6,818 nucleotides of DNA. Origin: Micrococcales bacterium. GTDB taxonomy: Bacteria > Actinomycetota > Actinomycetes > Actinomycetales > Cellulomonadaceae. The notes beneath the pieces were generated by a model, which was given only the letters and a program-made list of their open reading frames with translations, ran no database searches and had not been told where the DNA came from. A program made the translations under genes and the position numbers. This document shows, in pieces, positions 1 through 5,382 of this stretch. How positions within the stretch are numbered: the stretch's first letter is position 1; each line of letters opens with the position of its first letter. The stretch spans positions 1-6,818 of the forward strand of contig WRCL01000100.1 in the NCBI GenBank assembly GCA_009783975.1. The letters run 5' to 3'.

Positions 1-809
1 ACGCCAAAGGCCAGCATGTGGCGAACCTCCTGGCGTTCCAGCCCGGCGAGACCATCGCCCAGGTGCTCGACCTGCGCGACTACGACGCCGCGGCGTACCT
101 CGTCCTGGCGACCCGCCGCGGCCTTGTGAAGAAGACCCGCCTGGGCGACTACGACTCGAACCGCAGCGGCGGGGTCATCGCGATCAACCTGCGCGACGAC
201 GAGGACGGCACGTCCGACGAGGTCGTCGCCGCGCGGCTGGTCAACGCCGACCAGGACATCGTCTTGGTCTCGCGCAAAGGCCAGTCCTTGCGGTTCAGCG
301 CCACCGACGAGATGCTGCGCCCCATGGGCCGGGCGACCTCCGGGGTCACGGGGATGAAGTTCCGTGACGCTGACGAGCTGCTCGCCATGGACGTCGTGCG
401 CGCCGAAGCCTCGCTGTTCACCGTCACCGAGCAGGGCACGGCCAAGCGCACGCGGCTGTCGACCGACAACTACCGCCAGCAAGGCCGGGCAGGCCTGGGG
501 ATCCGTGTGGCGAACCTGCCTCCACGCTGTGGTGACCTCGTCGGGGCGCTCGTCGTTGACGCCGACGACGAGGTCCTCGTTATCATGGAGCGCGGCAAGA
601 TCGTACGCTCAGCCGTGGCCGAGGTGAACGAGACAGGACGGACCACCCAGGGGGTGATTTTCGCGAAACCCGACGTTGGAGACCGCATCATCGCAATCGC
701 TCGCAACACTGAGCGCCATCTGGGCGAAGATACAGCTACCGTGGAGGGTGCCGTGGACGCACCAGCGTCCGACGGGCCGACCGACGAGCCTTCTGGGGAG
801 GGCGCATGA
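1..809 (+). CDS. gyrA: DNA gyrase subunit A, C-terminal part (5' end outside window)
   Basis: GyrA cuts and rejoins DNA in the A2B2 gyrase. Its C-terminal pinwheel wraps DNA so that ATP-driven strand passage introduces negative supercoils. The frame is open from base 3 and 268 residues are visible. They begin with [14 protein letters not shown], a strongly conserved GyrA stretch, so the GTG at 18 is internal and not the start. The repeating blade pattern of a beta-pinwheel is clear: a hydrophobic strand, then a basic turn, as in [32 protein letters not shown] and [22 protein letters not shown] and GRAGLGIRV are also typical. The GyrA-box and the catalytic tyrosine domain lie upstream, outside the window. 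The last 30 or so residues form an acidic, low-complexity tail, as is usual. The TGA stop overlaps the ATG of the next gene (ATGA), so the two are probably translationally coupled. The identification is secure. Confidence 0.97.
   Translation, partial: AKGQHVANLLAFQPGETIAQVLDLRDYDAAAYLVLATRRGLVKKTRLGDYDSNRSGGVIAINLRDDEDGTSDEVVAARLVNADQDIVLVSRKGQSLRFSATDEMLRPMGRATSGVTGMKFRDADELLAMDVVRAEASLFTVTEQGTAKRTRLSTDNYRQQGRAGLGIRVANLPPRCGDLVGALVVDADDEVLVIMERGKIVRSAVAEVNETGRTTQGVIFAKPDVGDRIIAIARNTERHLGEDTATVEGAVDAPASDGPTDEPSGEGA
797..801 (+). promoter_or_regulatory. Ribosome binding site of the DUF3566 gene
   Basis: GGAGG, inside the G-rich run at 795-802, lies four bases before the ATG at 806. It is located within the last codons of gyrA. 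It fixes the start of the downstream gene and fits translational coupling through the ATGA overlap. Confidence 0.7.
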
Positions 810-1507
810 GCCAGATGCCGCCGATGCTCCCGCCGCCGCCGGGGACTCGGCCCACAGGGCACCCACCGTTCTCCCGGCCCCGGGGTCCCGAGGAGTACGC
901 AGGTCCAGACGAACGAGCCGCTCCGCTTGGCGCAGCGGTCGAGGCGACCACAGGATGGCTGAAGAAGGTGTCGCACGCCACGACAGAACGTGTGTCGACG
1001 GCGTATGCCGCAGCCGCCCGGTCCGACAGCGAGGAGGCCGCCATGGCCGCAGCCAGCACCCACGCACCCCCCGCCCCGATGTCGGCGATCCCCCGGTGGT
1101 CTGAGCCGAGCCCGTCGGCGCTTGCTGCGCACGAGAGCACGACAGGTCCGCGGCGTGTGCGGCTGGTCATCGCCCGGGTCGACCCGTGGTCGGCGATGAA
1201 GCTGTCGTTCCTCATGTCGTTCGCCCTGGGGATCATGAGCGTCGTCTCGGCAGCCACCATGTGGGTCGCCCTGGACGGCCTGCAGGTGTTCTCCAAGATC
1301 GAAGAGATCGTCGCCCAGGTCGCCAGCGCTGACGGCGCCGCCGCCGTCATGGGCTACTTCGGCTTCGGCAAGGTCATCGCCTCGGCGATGCTCATCGGCG
1401 TCGTCGACGTGTTCTTGATCACCGCCCTGGGCACCATCGCCGCCTTCTTGTACAACATCGTCGCCGCCCTGGTCGGCGGCCTGCACGTGTCAGTCACCGA
1501 CGAGTGA
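806..1507 (+). CDS. DUF3566 domain-containing membrane protein
   Basis: This 233-residue protein follows gyrA directly, as in many actinobacteria (the equivalent of Rv0007 in Mycobacterium tuberculosis). Residues 1 to about 115 are low-complexity and rich in Pro, Ala and Ser, and are probably disordered and cytoplasmic. The conserved DUF3566 domain begins near [20 protein letters not shown] (residues 116-135). It has one hydrophobic helix at about 133-157, a soluble loop with [10 protein letters not shown], and a second long hydrophobic segment at about 187-222 containing [19 protein letters not shown]. It ends in the usual [11 protein letters not shown] two-helix inner-membrane protein with a short external loop is the natural reading. 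The start is set by a good GGAGG and the ATGA overlap with gyrA. The biochemical function is unknown; the conserved position next to gyrase does not prove a role in supercoiling. Confidence 0.93.
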   Translation: MSQMPPMLPPPPGTRPTGHPPFSRPRGPEEYAGPDERAAPLGAAVEATTGWLKKVSHATTERVSTAYAAAARSDSEEAAMAAASTHAPPAPMSAIPRWSEPSPSALAAHESTTGPRRVRLVIARVDPWSAMKLSFLMSFALGIMSVVSAATMWVALDGLQVFSKIEEIVAQVASADGAAAVMGYFGFGKVIASAMLIGVVDVFLITALGTIAAFLYNIVAALVGGLHVSVTDE

Positions 1508-1512
1508 TGAAC

Positions 1513-1542
1513 TTGGCGCACCCCGCCTGCCCACGGTAGTCT
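1513..1542 (+). promoter_or_regulatory. Probable promoter of tRNA-Ile
   Basis: TTGGCG (1513-1518) is followed by an 18-base spacer and TAGTCT (1537-1542). That is a sigma-70-like pair ending 12 bases before the first base of the mature tRNA, so transcription would start at about 1549. The -35 element begins six bases after the DUF3566 stop codon. The assignment rests on motif and position only. Confidence 0.5.
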
Positions 1543-1554
1543 CACCTGGCGCAC

Positions 1555-1628
1555 GGGCCTATAGCTCAGACGGTTAGAGCGCTTCCCTGATAAGGAAGAG
1601 GTCACAGGTTCAAGTCCTGTTAGGCCCA
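1555..1628 (+). tRNA. tRNA-Ile (anticodon GAT)
   Basis: This is a complete 74-base cloverleaf. The acceptor strands GGGCCTA (1555-1561) and TAGGCCC (1621-1627) pair fully, with discriminator A at 1628. The D-arm is followed by the anticodon stem CTTCC/GGAAG around the loop CTGATAA, which gives anticodon GAT. The T-arm has the usual TTCAAGT loop. No CCA is encoded; the next bases are CGA, so the end must be added by nucleotidyltransferase. This tRNA reads ATC and ATT. Its position after gyrA and DUF3566 is the classic actinobacterial one. A hairpin-rich tail follows at once. Confidence 0.97.
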
Positions 1629-1636
1629 CGAGACCA

Positions 1637-1676
1637 AGAGCGGCCCGTGCCTGCCGAGGGCAAGCCGGGTCGCTCT
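1637..1676 (+). terminator. Long hairpin after tRNA-Ile, probable terminator
   Basis: The arms 1637-1647 (AGAGCGGCCCG) and 1666-1676 (CGGGTCGCTCT) form an 11-pair stem with one G-T pair. Inside it a second stem, 1649-1655 with 1659-1665, pairs with one mismatch around a GAG loop. The whole hairpin starts eight bases after the tRNA. There is no clean T-tract (CGTCATGTTGTG follows), which is common for terminators in GC-rich actinobacteria. An RNA-processing role is an alternative. Confidence 0.6.
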
Positions 1677-1707
1677 CGTCATGTTGTGCGAGGCTGAGCC
1701 CCGCACC
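1649..1707 (+). repeat. tRNA-tail inverted repeat, left copy
   Basis: This stretch matches the reverse complement of 3595-3653 at 49 of 59 positions without a gap. Exact blocks are AGGGCAAGCC, GTCGCTCTCGTCAT and GAGCCCCGCACC. It covers the inner part and 3' arm of the first hairpin and a second hairpin at 1686-1706 (GTGCG/CGCAC outside, GGC/GCC inside, one mismatch). It lies just downstream of tRNA-Ile, as the other copy lies just downstream of tRNA-Ala. Confidence 0.8.
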
Positions 1708-1709
1708 CG

Positions 1710-1767
1710 CCGGGACAACCCCCGGACACCCTGGACGACCAGGATGCTGTGCCCGACGATGCACAGC
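1710..1767. terminator. Run of three small stem-loops between convergent transcripts
   Basis: Three more stems follow the tRNA-Ile tail. They are CCGGG/CCCGG at 1710-1725, CCTGG-ACGA-CCAGG at 1730-1743, and GCTGTGC/GCACAGC with an 8-base loop at 1746-1767. The last is 51 bases beyond the stop of the minus-strand gene ending at 1819 and could terminate it. Together with the upstream tail the region may act as a two-way terminator. No T-tract is present on either strand, so the function is inferred from position and pairing. Confidence 0.35.
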
Positions 1768-1818
1768 ACGCGCTCGTCGTCCGCCGGGTCGCCCAGATGA
1801 AGGCCGACTGGAGCCCGA

Positions 1819-3465
1819 TCAGCGAAAATCGACCCGGATGTGGTCGGGGTCTGAGATATCAGCGCGGTAGCCGTGCAGACGCTGGGCCAGCACTTCGGTG
1901 GTCCCACGGGTCGTCCGGGCCGACATGCGCACGGTGACGAAGAGATCGGTGGCACAGACCGTCGCCGTGCCCTGGCGGTTCAGCCGACTGCGACTCTCCC
2001 GGGTGTCGCAGTACTGCCACTGTGGTGCGGTGCGACCCAGGTCCGTGCCACCAAGGCCGACCGACCAGGTCGCGGTGTTCTCGACCAGGGTGAAGTCGCC
2101 GGCAGCGGTGCGCACGTCCAGGCTGTTGCCGAACCCGCAGGTGCGCAGCGTGGTGGCAGCCAGGCACGAGTCGAGCCTGCGCGCGGCTGCGGTGGCGACC
2201 TGCTGCTGTCCGGCGTCGGTGAGCCGTGTGCGGGGAACGGCGGTCATCACCGCAGGTGCGTGCAGACCAGGCACGACGAACTCGGCGTTGTCGACGTCGA
2301 GCAGCCGGTGGTCGACGCGGAAGTCCCCGCCCGCCTTCCACAGCACCCATGCCCCCGTCGCGTCGGAGCACGGACCATGACCGCCTCGCACTGTTGTGGG
2401 TCGGGTCTGGGCAAGGTCGAGCGACCCGGCCTCCACGTTCCAGCGCACAGTCGACTCGACCGGGGTCCCGGCGTACTTGTAGTCAAAGGGGTCGAACTGC
2501 AACGAGCACGACGTCTCCAGCCGCGCCTCGGTCAGGCACTGTGCCGCCGCCGTCGCAGCCGCCTGGGCCACCGCGTCTTGCGCTGAGGCCGTCAGCTCTA
2601 CCGGGAGGGCTGCGAGCTGGTACGACCCTGGCGCGTCGTGCGACTCGGCCTGCATCCACCGCAGGGCGTGCTCGTTGGCAAGCAGGTCGCTGGACAGCCC
2701 GGACAGGCGCAGGACCTGGCTGCTGTCGAGCATGGGGTTGGTGCTGCCGACCTGGTAGGTGCCAGGCAGCAGGTCGACGGTGCCCGACACCGCGACCCCG
2801 TTGAGGGTGAGCCCTGCCTGGGCAGCACCCTGCGGCAGGTCGACCGGGACAAAACCGACCCCGCCGTACTCGCGCTCCTCGCTGCGGGTGTGGCCCTTGC
2901 CAGGCCGGGCCAGACGCCAGAAGCCGTCGGCGGACTTCGCCACCTGGTAGGTGTCGATGACGCGGGCCTGGCCAAGCTGGTACTGCACCGTCACAGTGCC
3001 CCTGCCGGAACCGGCCTGCTCGCGCGAGGCCAGCACGACGATGTCGCTGATCGGGCCGAGCCTGGCCGACTCGGCCAGCACAGCGTCGGTGACGAGCTCG
3101 GTCGACTGCGGCGCTCGCGCCAGGTAGGCCAGGACTCCTGCAGCGTCCGCCGTGGACACAGCAGTGAGATAGCCCAGACCAGCCTGCGCCGGAGACGTCG
3201 CCTGCCCCGCAGTGGCCGGGAGGCTCACGCGCGCCACGTGCGTGGGGCGCCGCGACCAGCCCACCACCACGACGAGGACCGTGACGACGACGATCCCAAC
3301 GGCGAGCATCTGGACCCGACGGTCGTAGCGCAGGTCGTCCCGGTTCGGCCGCCGCGGGACAGGACGGTCCGGGTCGGCCCCCGTCGGCGACACGTCCCAC
3401 CAGGCGCGGCTGACCGGCTCACTCGGCGCAGCCGTGACCAGCGCGGCTTCCTCGTCGGGCCCCAT
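1819..3465 (-). CDS. Single-pass membrane protein with extracytoplasmic duplicated domain, function unknown
   Basis: I do not recognise this 548-residue protein. Residues 1-50 are charged and probably cytoplasmic. Residues 52-70 (MLAVGIVVVTVLVVVVGW) form one transmembrane helix preceded by Arg residues, so the rest should face outside. Residues 93-190 look like an NTF2-like/DUF4878-type fold (AQAGLGYLTAVSTADAAGVL to GFWRLARPG). Residues 217-240 (GLTLNGVAVSGTVDLLPGTY) resemble a PEGA-type beta sandwich. Then an apparent tandem duplication follows. Residues 300-366 have Cys310, Cys320 and Cys366 with VRWNVEAGSLDLAQTRP. Residues 424-486 have Cys434, Cys443 and Cys486 with ATWSVGLGGTDLGRTAP. Disulfides are likely. 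The reading frame is open to 3711, but that extension would run through the tRNA-Ala gene. The ATG at 3465 has a G-rich stretch (GGGGGTG) and a promoter-like pair upstream; an adjacent in-frame GTG at 3468 is possible. Confidence 0.85.
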   Translation of the reverse strand: MGPDEEAALVTAAPSEPVSRAWWDVSPTGADPDRPVPRRPNRDDLRYDRRVQMLAVGIVVVTVLVVVVGWSRRPTHVARVSLPATAGQATSPAQAGLGYLTAVSTADAAGVLAYLARAPQSTELVTDAVLAESARLGPISDIVVLASREQAGSGRGTVTVQYQLGQARVIDTYQVAKSADGFWRLARPGKGHTRSEEREYGGVGFVPVDLPQGAAQAGLTLNGVAVSGTVDLLPGTYQVGSTNPMLDSSQVLRLSGLSSDLLANEHALRWMQAESHDAPGSYQLAALPVELTASAQDAVAQAAATAAAQCLTEARLETSCSLQFDPFDYKYAGTPVESTVRWNVEAGSLDLAQTRPTTVRGGHGPCSDATGAWVLWKAGGDFRVDHRLLDVDNAEFVVPGLHAPAVMTAVPRTRLTDAGQQQVATAAARRLDSCLAATTLRTCGFGNSLDVRTAAGDFTLVENTATWSVGLGGTDLGRTAPQWQYCDTRESRSRLNRQGTATVCATDLFVTVRMSARTTRGTTEVLAQRLHGYRADISDPDHIRVDFR

Positions 3466-3494
3466 CACACCCCCATTTGTCCGATATGGCCGCG

Positions 3495-3524
3495 ATGCTA
3501 CACGTGCCGGCTTGTCACCGCCAA
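3495..3524 (-). promoter_or_regulatory. Probable promoter of the 548-residue membrane protein gene
   Basis: On the minus strand TTGGCG (3519-3524) is followed by an 18-base spacer and TAGCAT (3495-3500). The layout matches the proposed tRNA-Ile promoter: the same -35 hexamer, the same spacer, and a TAG-starting -10. The expected start near 3488 gives a leader of about 23 bases. No experiment supports it. Confidence 0.45.
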
Positions 3525-3572
3525 AACGGGCATGCTCGAAACTGCGCGTCGGCAGGACCACAGATGGGGGTC

Positions 3573-3592
3573 CACGGGGGGATCGCCCCGTG
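3573..3592 (-). terminator. Third hairpin downstream of tRNA-Ala
   Basis: CACGGGG and CCCCGTG form a perfect 7-pair stem around a 6-base loop. It lies directly after the two-hairpin tail of tRNA-Ala. It may back up termination before the promoter of the membrane protein gene. No T-tract is seen. Confidence 0.35.
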
Positions 3593-3594
3593 CA

Positions 3595-3653
3595 GGTGCG
3601 GGGCTCGGGCCCGCACGGAATGACGAGAGCGACGAGGCTTGCCCTTGGCAAGC
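3595..3653 (-). repeat. tRNA-tail inverted repeat, right copy
   Basis: This is the partner of 1649-1707 in opposite orientation, with 49 of 59 bases identical. Read on the minus strand it holds a perfect 7-pair stem GCTTGCC/GGCAAGC (3637-3653), the 3' arm of an outer stem, and a second perfect stem GTGCGGG/CCCGCAC (3596-3616). Several differences from the left copy keep the pairing, for example the inner stem is repaired here. This points to selection on structure. Confidence 0.8.
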
Positions 3654-3663
3654 ACACGCCCTC
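3625..3663 (-). terminator. Hairpin after tRNA-Ala, probable terminator
   Basis: On the minus strand GAGGGCG (3657-3663) pairs with CGCTCTC (3625-3631), with one G-T pair. Across an internal loop lies the perfect 7-pair inner stem GCTTGCC-AAG-GGCAAGC. It starts seven bases after the tRNA and matches the hairpin after tRNA-Ile in position and form. The second hairpin at 3596-3616 follows eight bases later. Confidence 0.6.
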
Positions 3664-3670
3664 GATCTCG

Positions 3671-3743
3671 TGGAGCCGACGGGACTCGAACCCGCAACCC
3701 CCTGCTTGCAAAGCAGGTGCGCTACCAGTTGCGCCACGGCCCC
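3671..3743 (-). tRNA. tRNA-Ala (anticodon TGC)
   Basis: This is a complete 73-base cloverleaf on the minus strand. GGGGCCG pairs with CGGCTCC, and position 3 with 70 forms G-T (G3:U70 in RNA), the identity element for alanyl-tRNA synthetase. The D-stem is GCGC/GCGC. The anticodon stem CCTGC/GCAGG encloses TTTGCAA, so the anticodon is TGC. The T-loop is TTCGAGT, and discriminator A is at 3671. No CCA is encoded. The 5' end is 12 bases past the stop of the DLW-39 gene, and I find no good promoter in between, so the two are probably co-transcribed and the tRNA released by RNase P. It points toward tRNA-Ile, not along with it. Confidence 0.97.
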
Positions 3744-3755
3744 TGGGGGACGGCC

Positions 3756-3872
3756 TCAGAGGTTGTCGGTCACCTCAGCCCACAGGTCACGTTCTTCTTG
3801 GTCCTGGATGAACTTGCGGTAGGCCACGTAGGCGATCCCCGCGACGGCCACCAGCACGAGCCACTTCTTCAT
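3756..3872 (-). CDS. DLW-39 family membrane microprotein (38 residues)
   Basis: This short gene encodes 38 residues. It begins MKKWLVLVAVAGIAYVAYRK, has one transmembrane helix at about residues 4-20, and ends in a charged tail containing QDQEERDLWAEV. The DLW triplet at residues 29-31 and the length near 39 are the marks of the DLW-39 family, small actinobacterial proteins of unknown function. The start is firm: ATG at 3872 with GGAGG (3878-3882) five bases upstream. Lys at positions 2-3 before the helix suggests the tail may face either side, so topology is open. tRNA-Ala follows 12 bases after the TGA stop on the same strand. Confidence 0.88.
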   Translation of the reverse strand: MKKWLVLVAVAGIAYVAYRKFIQDQEERDLWAEVTDNL

Positions 3873-3902
3873 CGGTACCTCCAGCTCGGACCTGACCCCC
3901 AG

Positions 3903-3932
3903 ACGGTACCCGACGGGCTCACCCTTGCCTAA
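3903..3932 (-). promoter_or_regulatory. Possible promoter of the DLW-39 / tRNA-Ala unit
   Basis: On the minus strand TTAGGC (3927-3932) is followed by 18 bases and TACCGT (3903-3908). The predicted start near 3896 would give a leader of about 24 bases holding the GGAGG site. The -35 match is weak. It is the only reasonable pair I find in the 78-base gap after the lipoprotein gene. Confidence 0.35.
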
Positions 3933-3950
3933 CCGGGCTGGCGACGCCGG

Positions 3951-4862
3951 TCAGCCGGACTGCTCCTGCTGGGCGAACCAGGCGTCGACGGCGTCCTTGT
4001 GGGAGTCGTAGAACTCGGCCTCGGCGTCGCGCCAGGCGTCTTGCCACGCTTTGTCCAGGCCGACCTGCACCTTGCACTGCGCGTCTGCGGTGGCGGTCGC
4101 GATCTCCTCGGCGCGCAGCGCGGCGAACGCGTTGGTGGGGCGGTCATCGTCGTCGAAAGCTCCACGCGACGCGAGGGCTTGGTACCGGTCCAGGAACCCC
4201 TGGAGCGCTTCGTCGGGGTCGGAGAAGGCGTACCCCTTGGCGTCCATGCACGAGACCCACTGCGTCAGTGCCGCACGCACCCGAGAGTGGCTGGAGGTCT
4301 GCTCCAGGACGTAGGGGTAGTACTGGTCGAGCACCGAGGGTTCGTCCAGCTTGAGCGGGCCGTACACCTGGTCGTACGCCAGGTCGTAGCACCCGCCCTG
4401 CCTGAGTTCGGAGAAATCGCCATCTTCGAGCGCATCGGCGTCGACGGAGCCTTCCCCGTACAAGGCGTTGTTGTAGGCCCGCTGCTCGCTGTCAGACAAG
4501 TTCTCATAGTAGGCGCCGTTCGGGTCGTCCGTCGCCGCCTGTCTGTGCATCGCAGCAGTGCCGATCCCGTAGCCGTTCGTCTCGGCGTAGGCCACCGGGT
4601 CGTCGTCTGGGGAACGTCGGTCCGGCGTCTGGGTGTCGACGACCGGGGTGTAGTCGAAACCGTGCTCCTTCATGCACGTGGCGATGGCCTCTTGGAGGTC
4701 GACGCTGGCCTTCTGGGTGATGGTGTCCCAGTACGCGTCAAGACGTGAGGAGATCGAGTCGGATTGGTCGGCGCTCGTCGCGCACCCGACGAGCACGACG
4801 ACCGCCGCCAGCGCGAGCGCTCGACGTACCACGACGACCCGGGCACGGCGCAGTCTGCTCAT
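3951..4862 (-). CDS. Putative secreted lipoprotein with CMxxxG motifs
   Basis: This 303-residue protein has a lipoprotein signal peptide: an Arg-rich start (MSRLRRARVVVVRR), a hydrophobic core, and the lipobox LVGC with Cys27 as the lipid-modified residue. The mature part is acidic and helical and should sit on the outer face of the membrane. Two related motifs, CMKEHGFDY (Cys63) and CMDAKGYAF (Cys205), recur in many actinobacterial lipoproteins of unknown role. Cys158 and Cys263 bring the exported cysteines to four besides the lipid one, which allows two disulfides. The C-terminal module (about 245-303) contains ALRAEEIATATADAQC and ends DAVDAWFAQQEQ. This module is repeated in the next ORF upstream. 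The start is uncertain: GTG at 4871 is in frame, and GGAGG lies only two bases before the ATG at 4862. I prefer the ATG. No function is assigned. Confidence 0.88.
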   Translation of the reverse strand: MSRLRRARVVVVRRALALAAVVVLVGCATSADQSDSISSRLDAYWDTITQKASVDLQEAIATCMKEHGFDYTPVVDTQTPDRRSPDDDPVAYAETNGYGIGTAAMHRQAATDDPNGAYYENLSDSEQRAYNNALYGEGSVDADALEDGDFSELRQGGCYDLAYDQVYGPLKLDEPSVLDQYYPYVLEQTSSHSRVRAALTQWVSCMDAKGYAFSDPDEALQGFLDRYQALASRGAFDDDDRPTNAFAALRAEEIATATADAQCKVQVGLDKAWQDAWRDAEAEFYDSHKDAVDAWFAQQEQSG

Positions 4863-4869
4863 GGCCTCC

Positions 4870-4897
4870 ACGATAGGTCCCGCCGGCGGGCGAACAA
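4870..4897 (-). promoter_or_regulatory. Possible lipoprotein promoter with palindrome in the spacer
   Basis: TTGTTC (4892-4897, minus) and TATCGT (4870-4875) are 16 bases apart. Between them is a perfect 12-base palindrome CCCGCCGGCGGG (4879-4890), a candidate operator. Transcription would then start at or next to the ATG at 4862, giving a leaderless mRNA. The GC-rich background makes chance palindromes common, so this is tentative. Confidence 0.25.
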
Positions 4898-4952
4898 ACC
4901 CCCAAAAGGACGGCGTGCGGGGCGGTGCGGACGTTGGGGACGGCCGTTCCTG

Positions 4953-5285
4953 TCAGCGGCGGTCCTGGGCTTCGAACCATGCTTCGACGTCGGCGGTGTG
5001 GGCGTTGTAGAAGGTGGTCTCGGCGTCGAAGAGGGCGTCGTCGGCGGCTTGGGTGACACCTGCGGTCACCGCGCACTGGGCGTCGGCGGTGGCGAGCGCG
5101 ACCTCTTCGGCGTGCAAGGCGGCGAGCTCGGCGTCAGTCACCTGGTCCCAGTCGGGGCTGTCCCAGCTGCTGCCGACGGGTGAACCTAGTGGTGCGCCGG
5201 CTGCGTCGTCGCTGGTCAGTGTGTGTGCGCAGACGGCTGGGACGGTGCCTTGTCCCGCCGTGCGGCCACAGGCGCTCCGGTGCAC
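4953..5285 (-). CDS. Truncated paralogue of the neighbouring lipoprotein (C-terminal module only), probable gene remnant
   Basis: The open frame encodes 110 residues. Its last 59 or so (about DAELAALHAEE to the end) align without gaps to the C-terminal module of the lipoprotein encoded just downstream, with 30 of 59 identical. Shared blocks are ALATADAQC/TATADAQC, DAE..FY..H and AWF. The first 50 residues match nothing in that protein, and there is no signal peptide or lipobox, so the product could not be exported as it stands. The 97 bases up to the next gene hold no trace of the missing N-terminal part. I read it as what is left after tandem duplication and deletion. It may be untranslated: no clear ribosome site precedes the ATG at 5285. 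A small cytoplasmic protein using the same module cannot be excluded. Confidence 0.5.
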   Translation of the reverse strand: MHRSACGRTAGQGTVPAVCAHTLTSDDAAGAPLGSPVGSSWDSPDWDQVTDAELAALHAEEVALATADAQCAVTAGVTQAADDALFDAETTFYNAHTADVEAWFEAQDRR

Positions 5286-5382
5286 CCATGAGCACCTCGG
5301 GCAATACGTGGGTGAGGAACACGTTCACAAGAACACCACCAGCAAGATGTTGTTGCCGGCGAAACCGCCTCCACGGTCTTTG

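Noticed and set aside
470..1486. Long minus-strand frame opposite gyrA and DUF3566
   Set aside because: Its composition is that of a GC-rich shadow frame (Arg, Gly, Asp and His rich), and two recognised proteins occupy the other strand.
1354..1764. Minus-strand open frame with TGLEPVTSSLSGKRSN across tRNA-Ile
   Set aside because: This is the well-known false peptide from translating the antisense of a tRNA gene; it also overlaps the real DUF3566 coding region.
3466..3711. Extending the 548-residue protein upstream to 3711
   Set aside because: The extra 82 codons run through the hairpin tail and into the tRNA-Ala gene on the same strand; a ribosome start there is not credible, and the proposed promoter lies inside this stretch.
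1555..3743. Integrated element using a tRNA as attachment site
   Set aside because: No duplicated tRNA 3' end, integrase or direct repeat is visible in the window; the only repeat is the inverted tail outside the tRNA bodies.
2638..3822. Long plus-strand frame opposite the membrane protein and tRNA-Ala
   Set aside because: It is the antisense of a gene with clear membrane and domain structure and crosses a tRNA; no recognisable motif is present.
3434..3932. Plus-strand frames with DSNPQPPACKAGALP and GTRTRNPLLAKQVRYQ across tRNA-Ala
   Set aside because: These are the same artefact: antisense translation of tRNA-Ala and its tail, overlapping the DLW-39 gene.
3932..3951. ACCGG/CCGGT stem at the end of the lipoprotein gene as a terminator
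   Set aside because: Only five pairs, a 10-base loop, no T-tract, and it overlaps both the stop codon and the proposed -35 element.
5366..5374. Second occurrence of GTGGAGGC (minus), as at the lipoprotein start, suggesting the lost start of the truncated paralogue
   Set aside because: An eight-base match in GC-rich DNA is weak. The frame from it is out of phase with the 5285 ORF and shows no signal peptide or lipobox.
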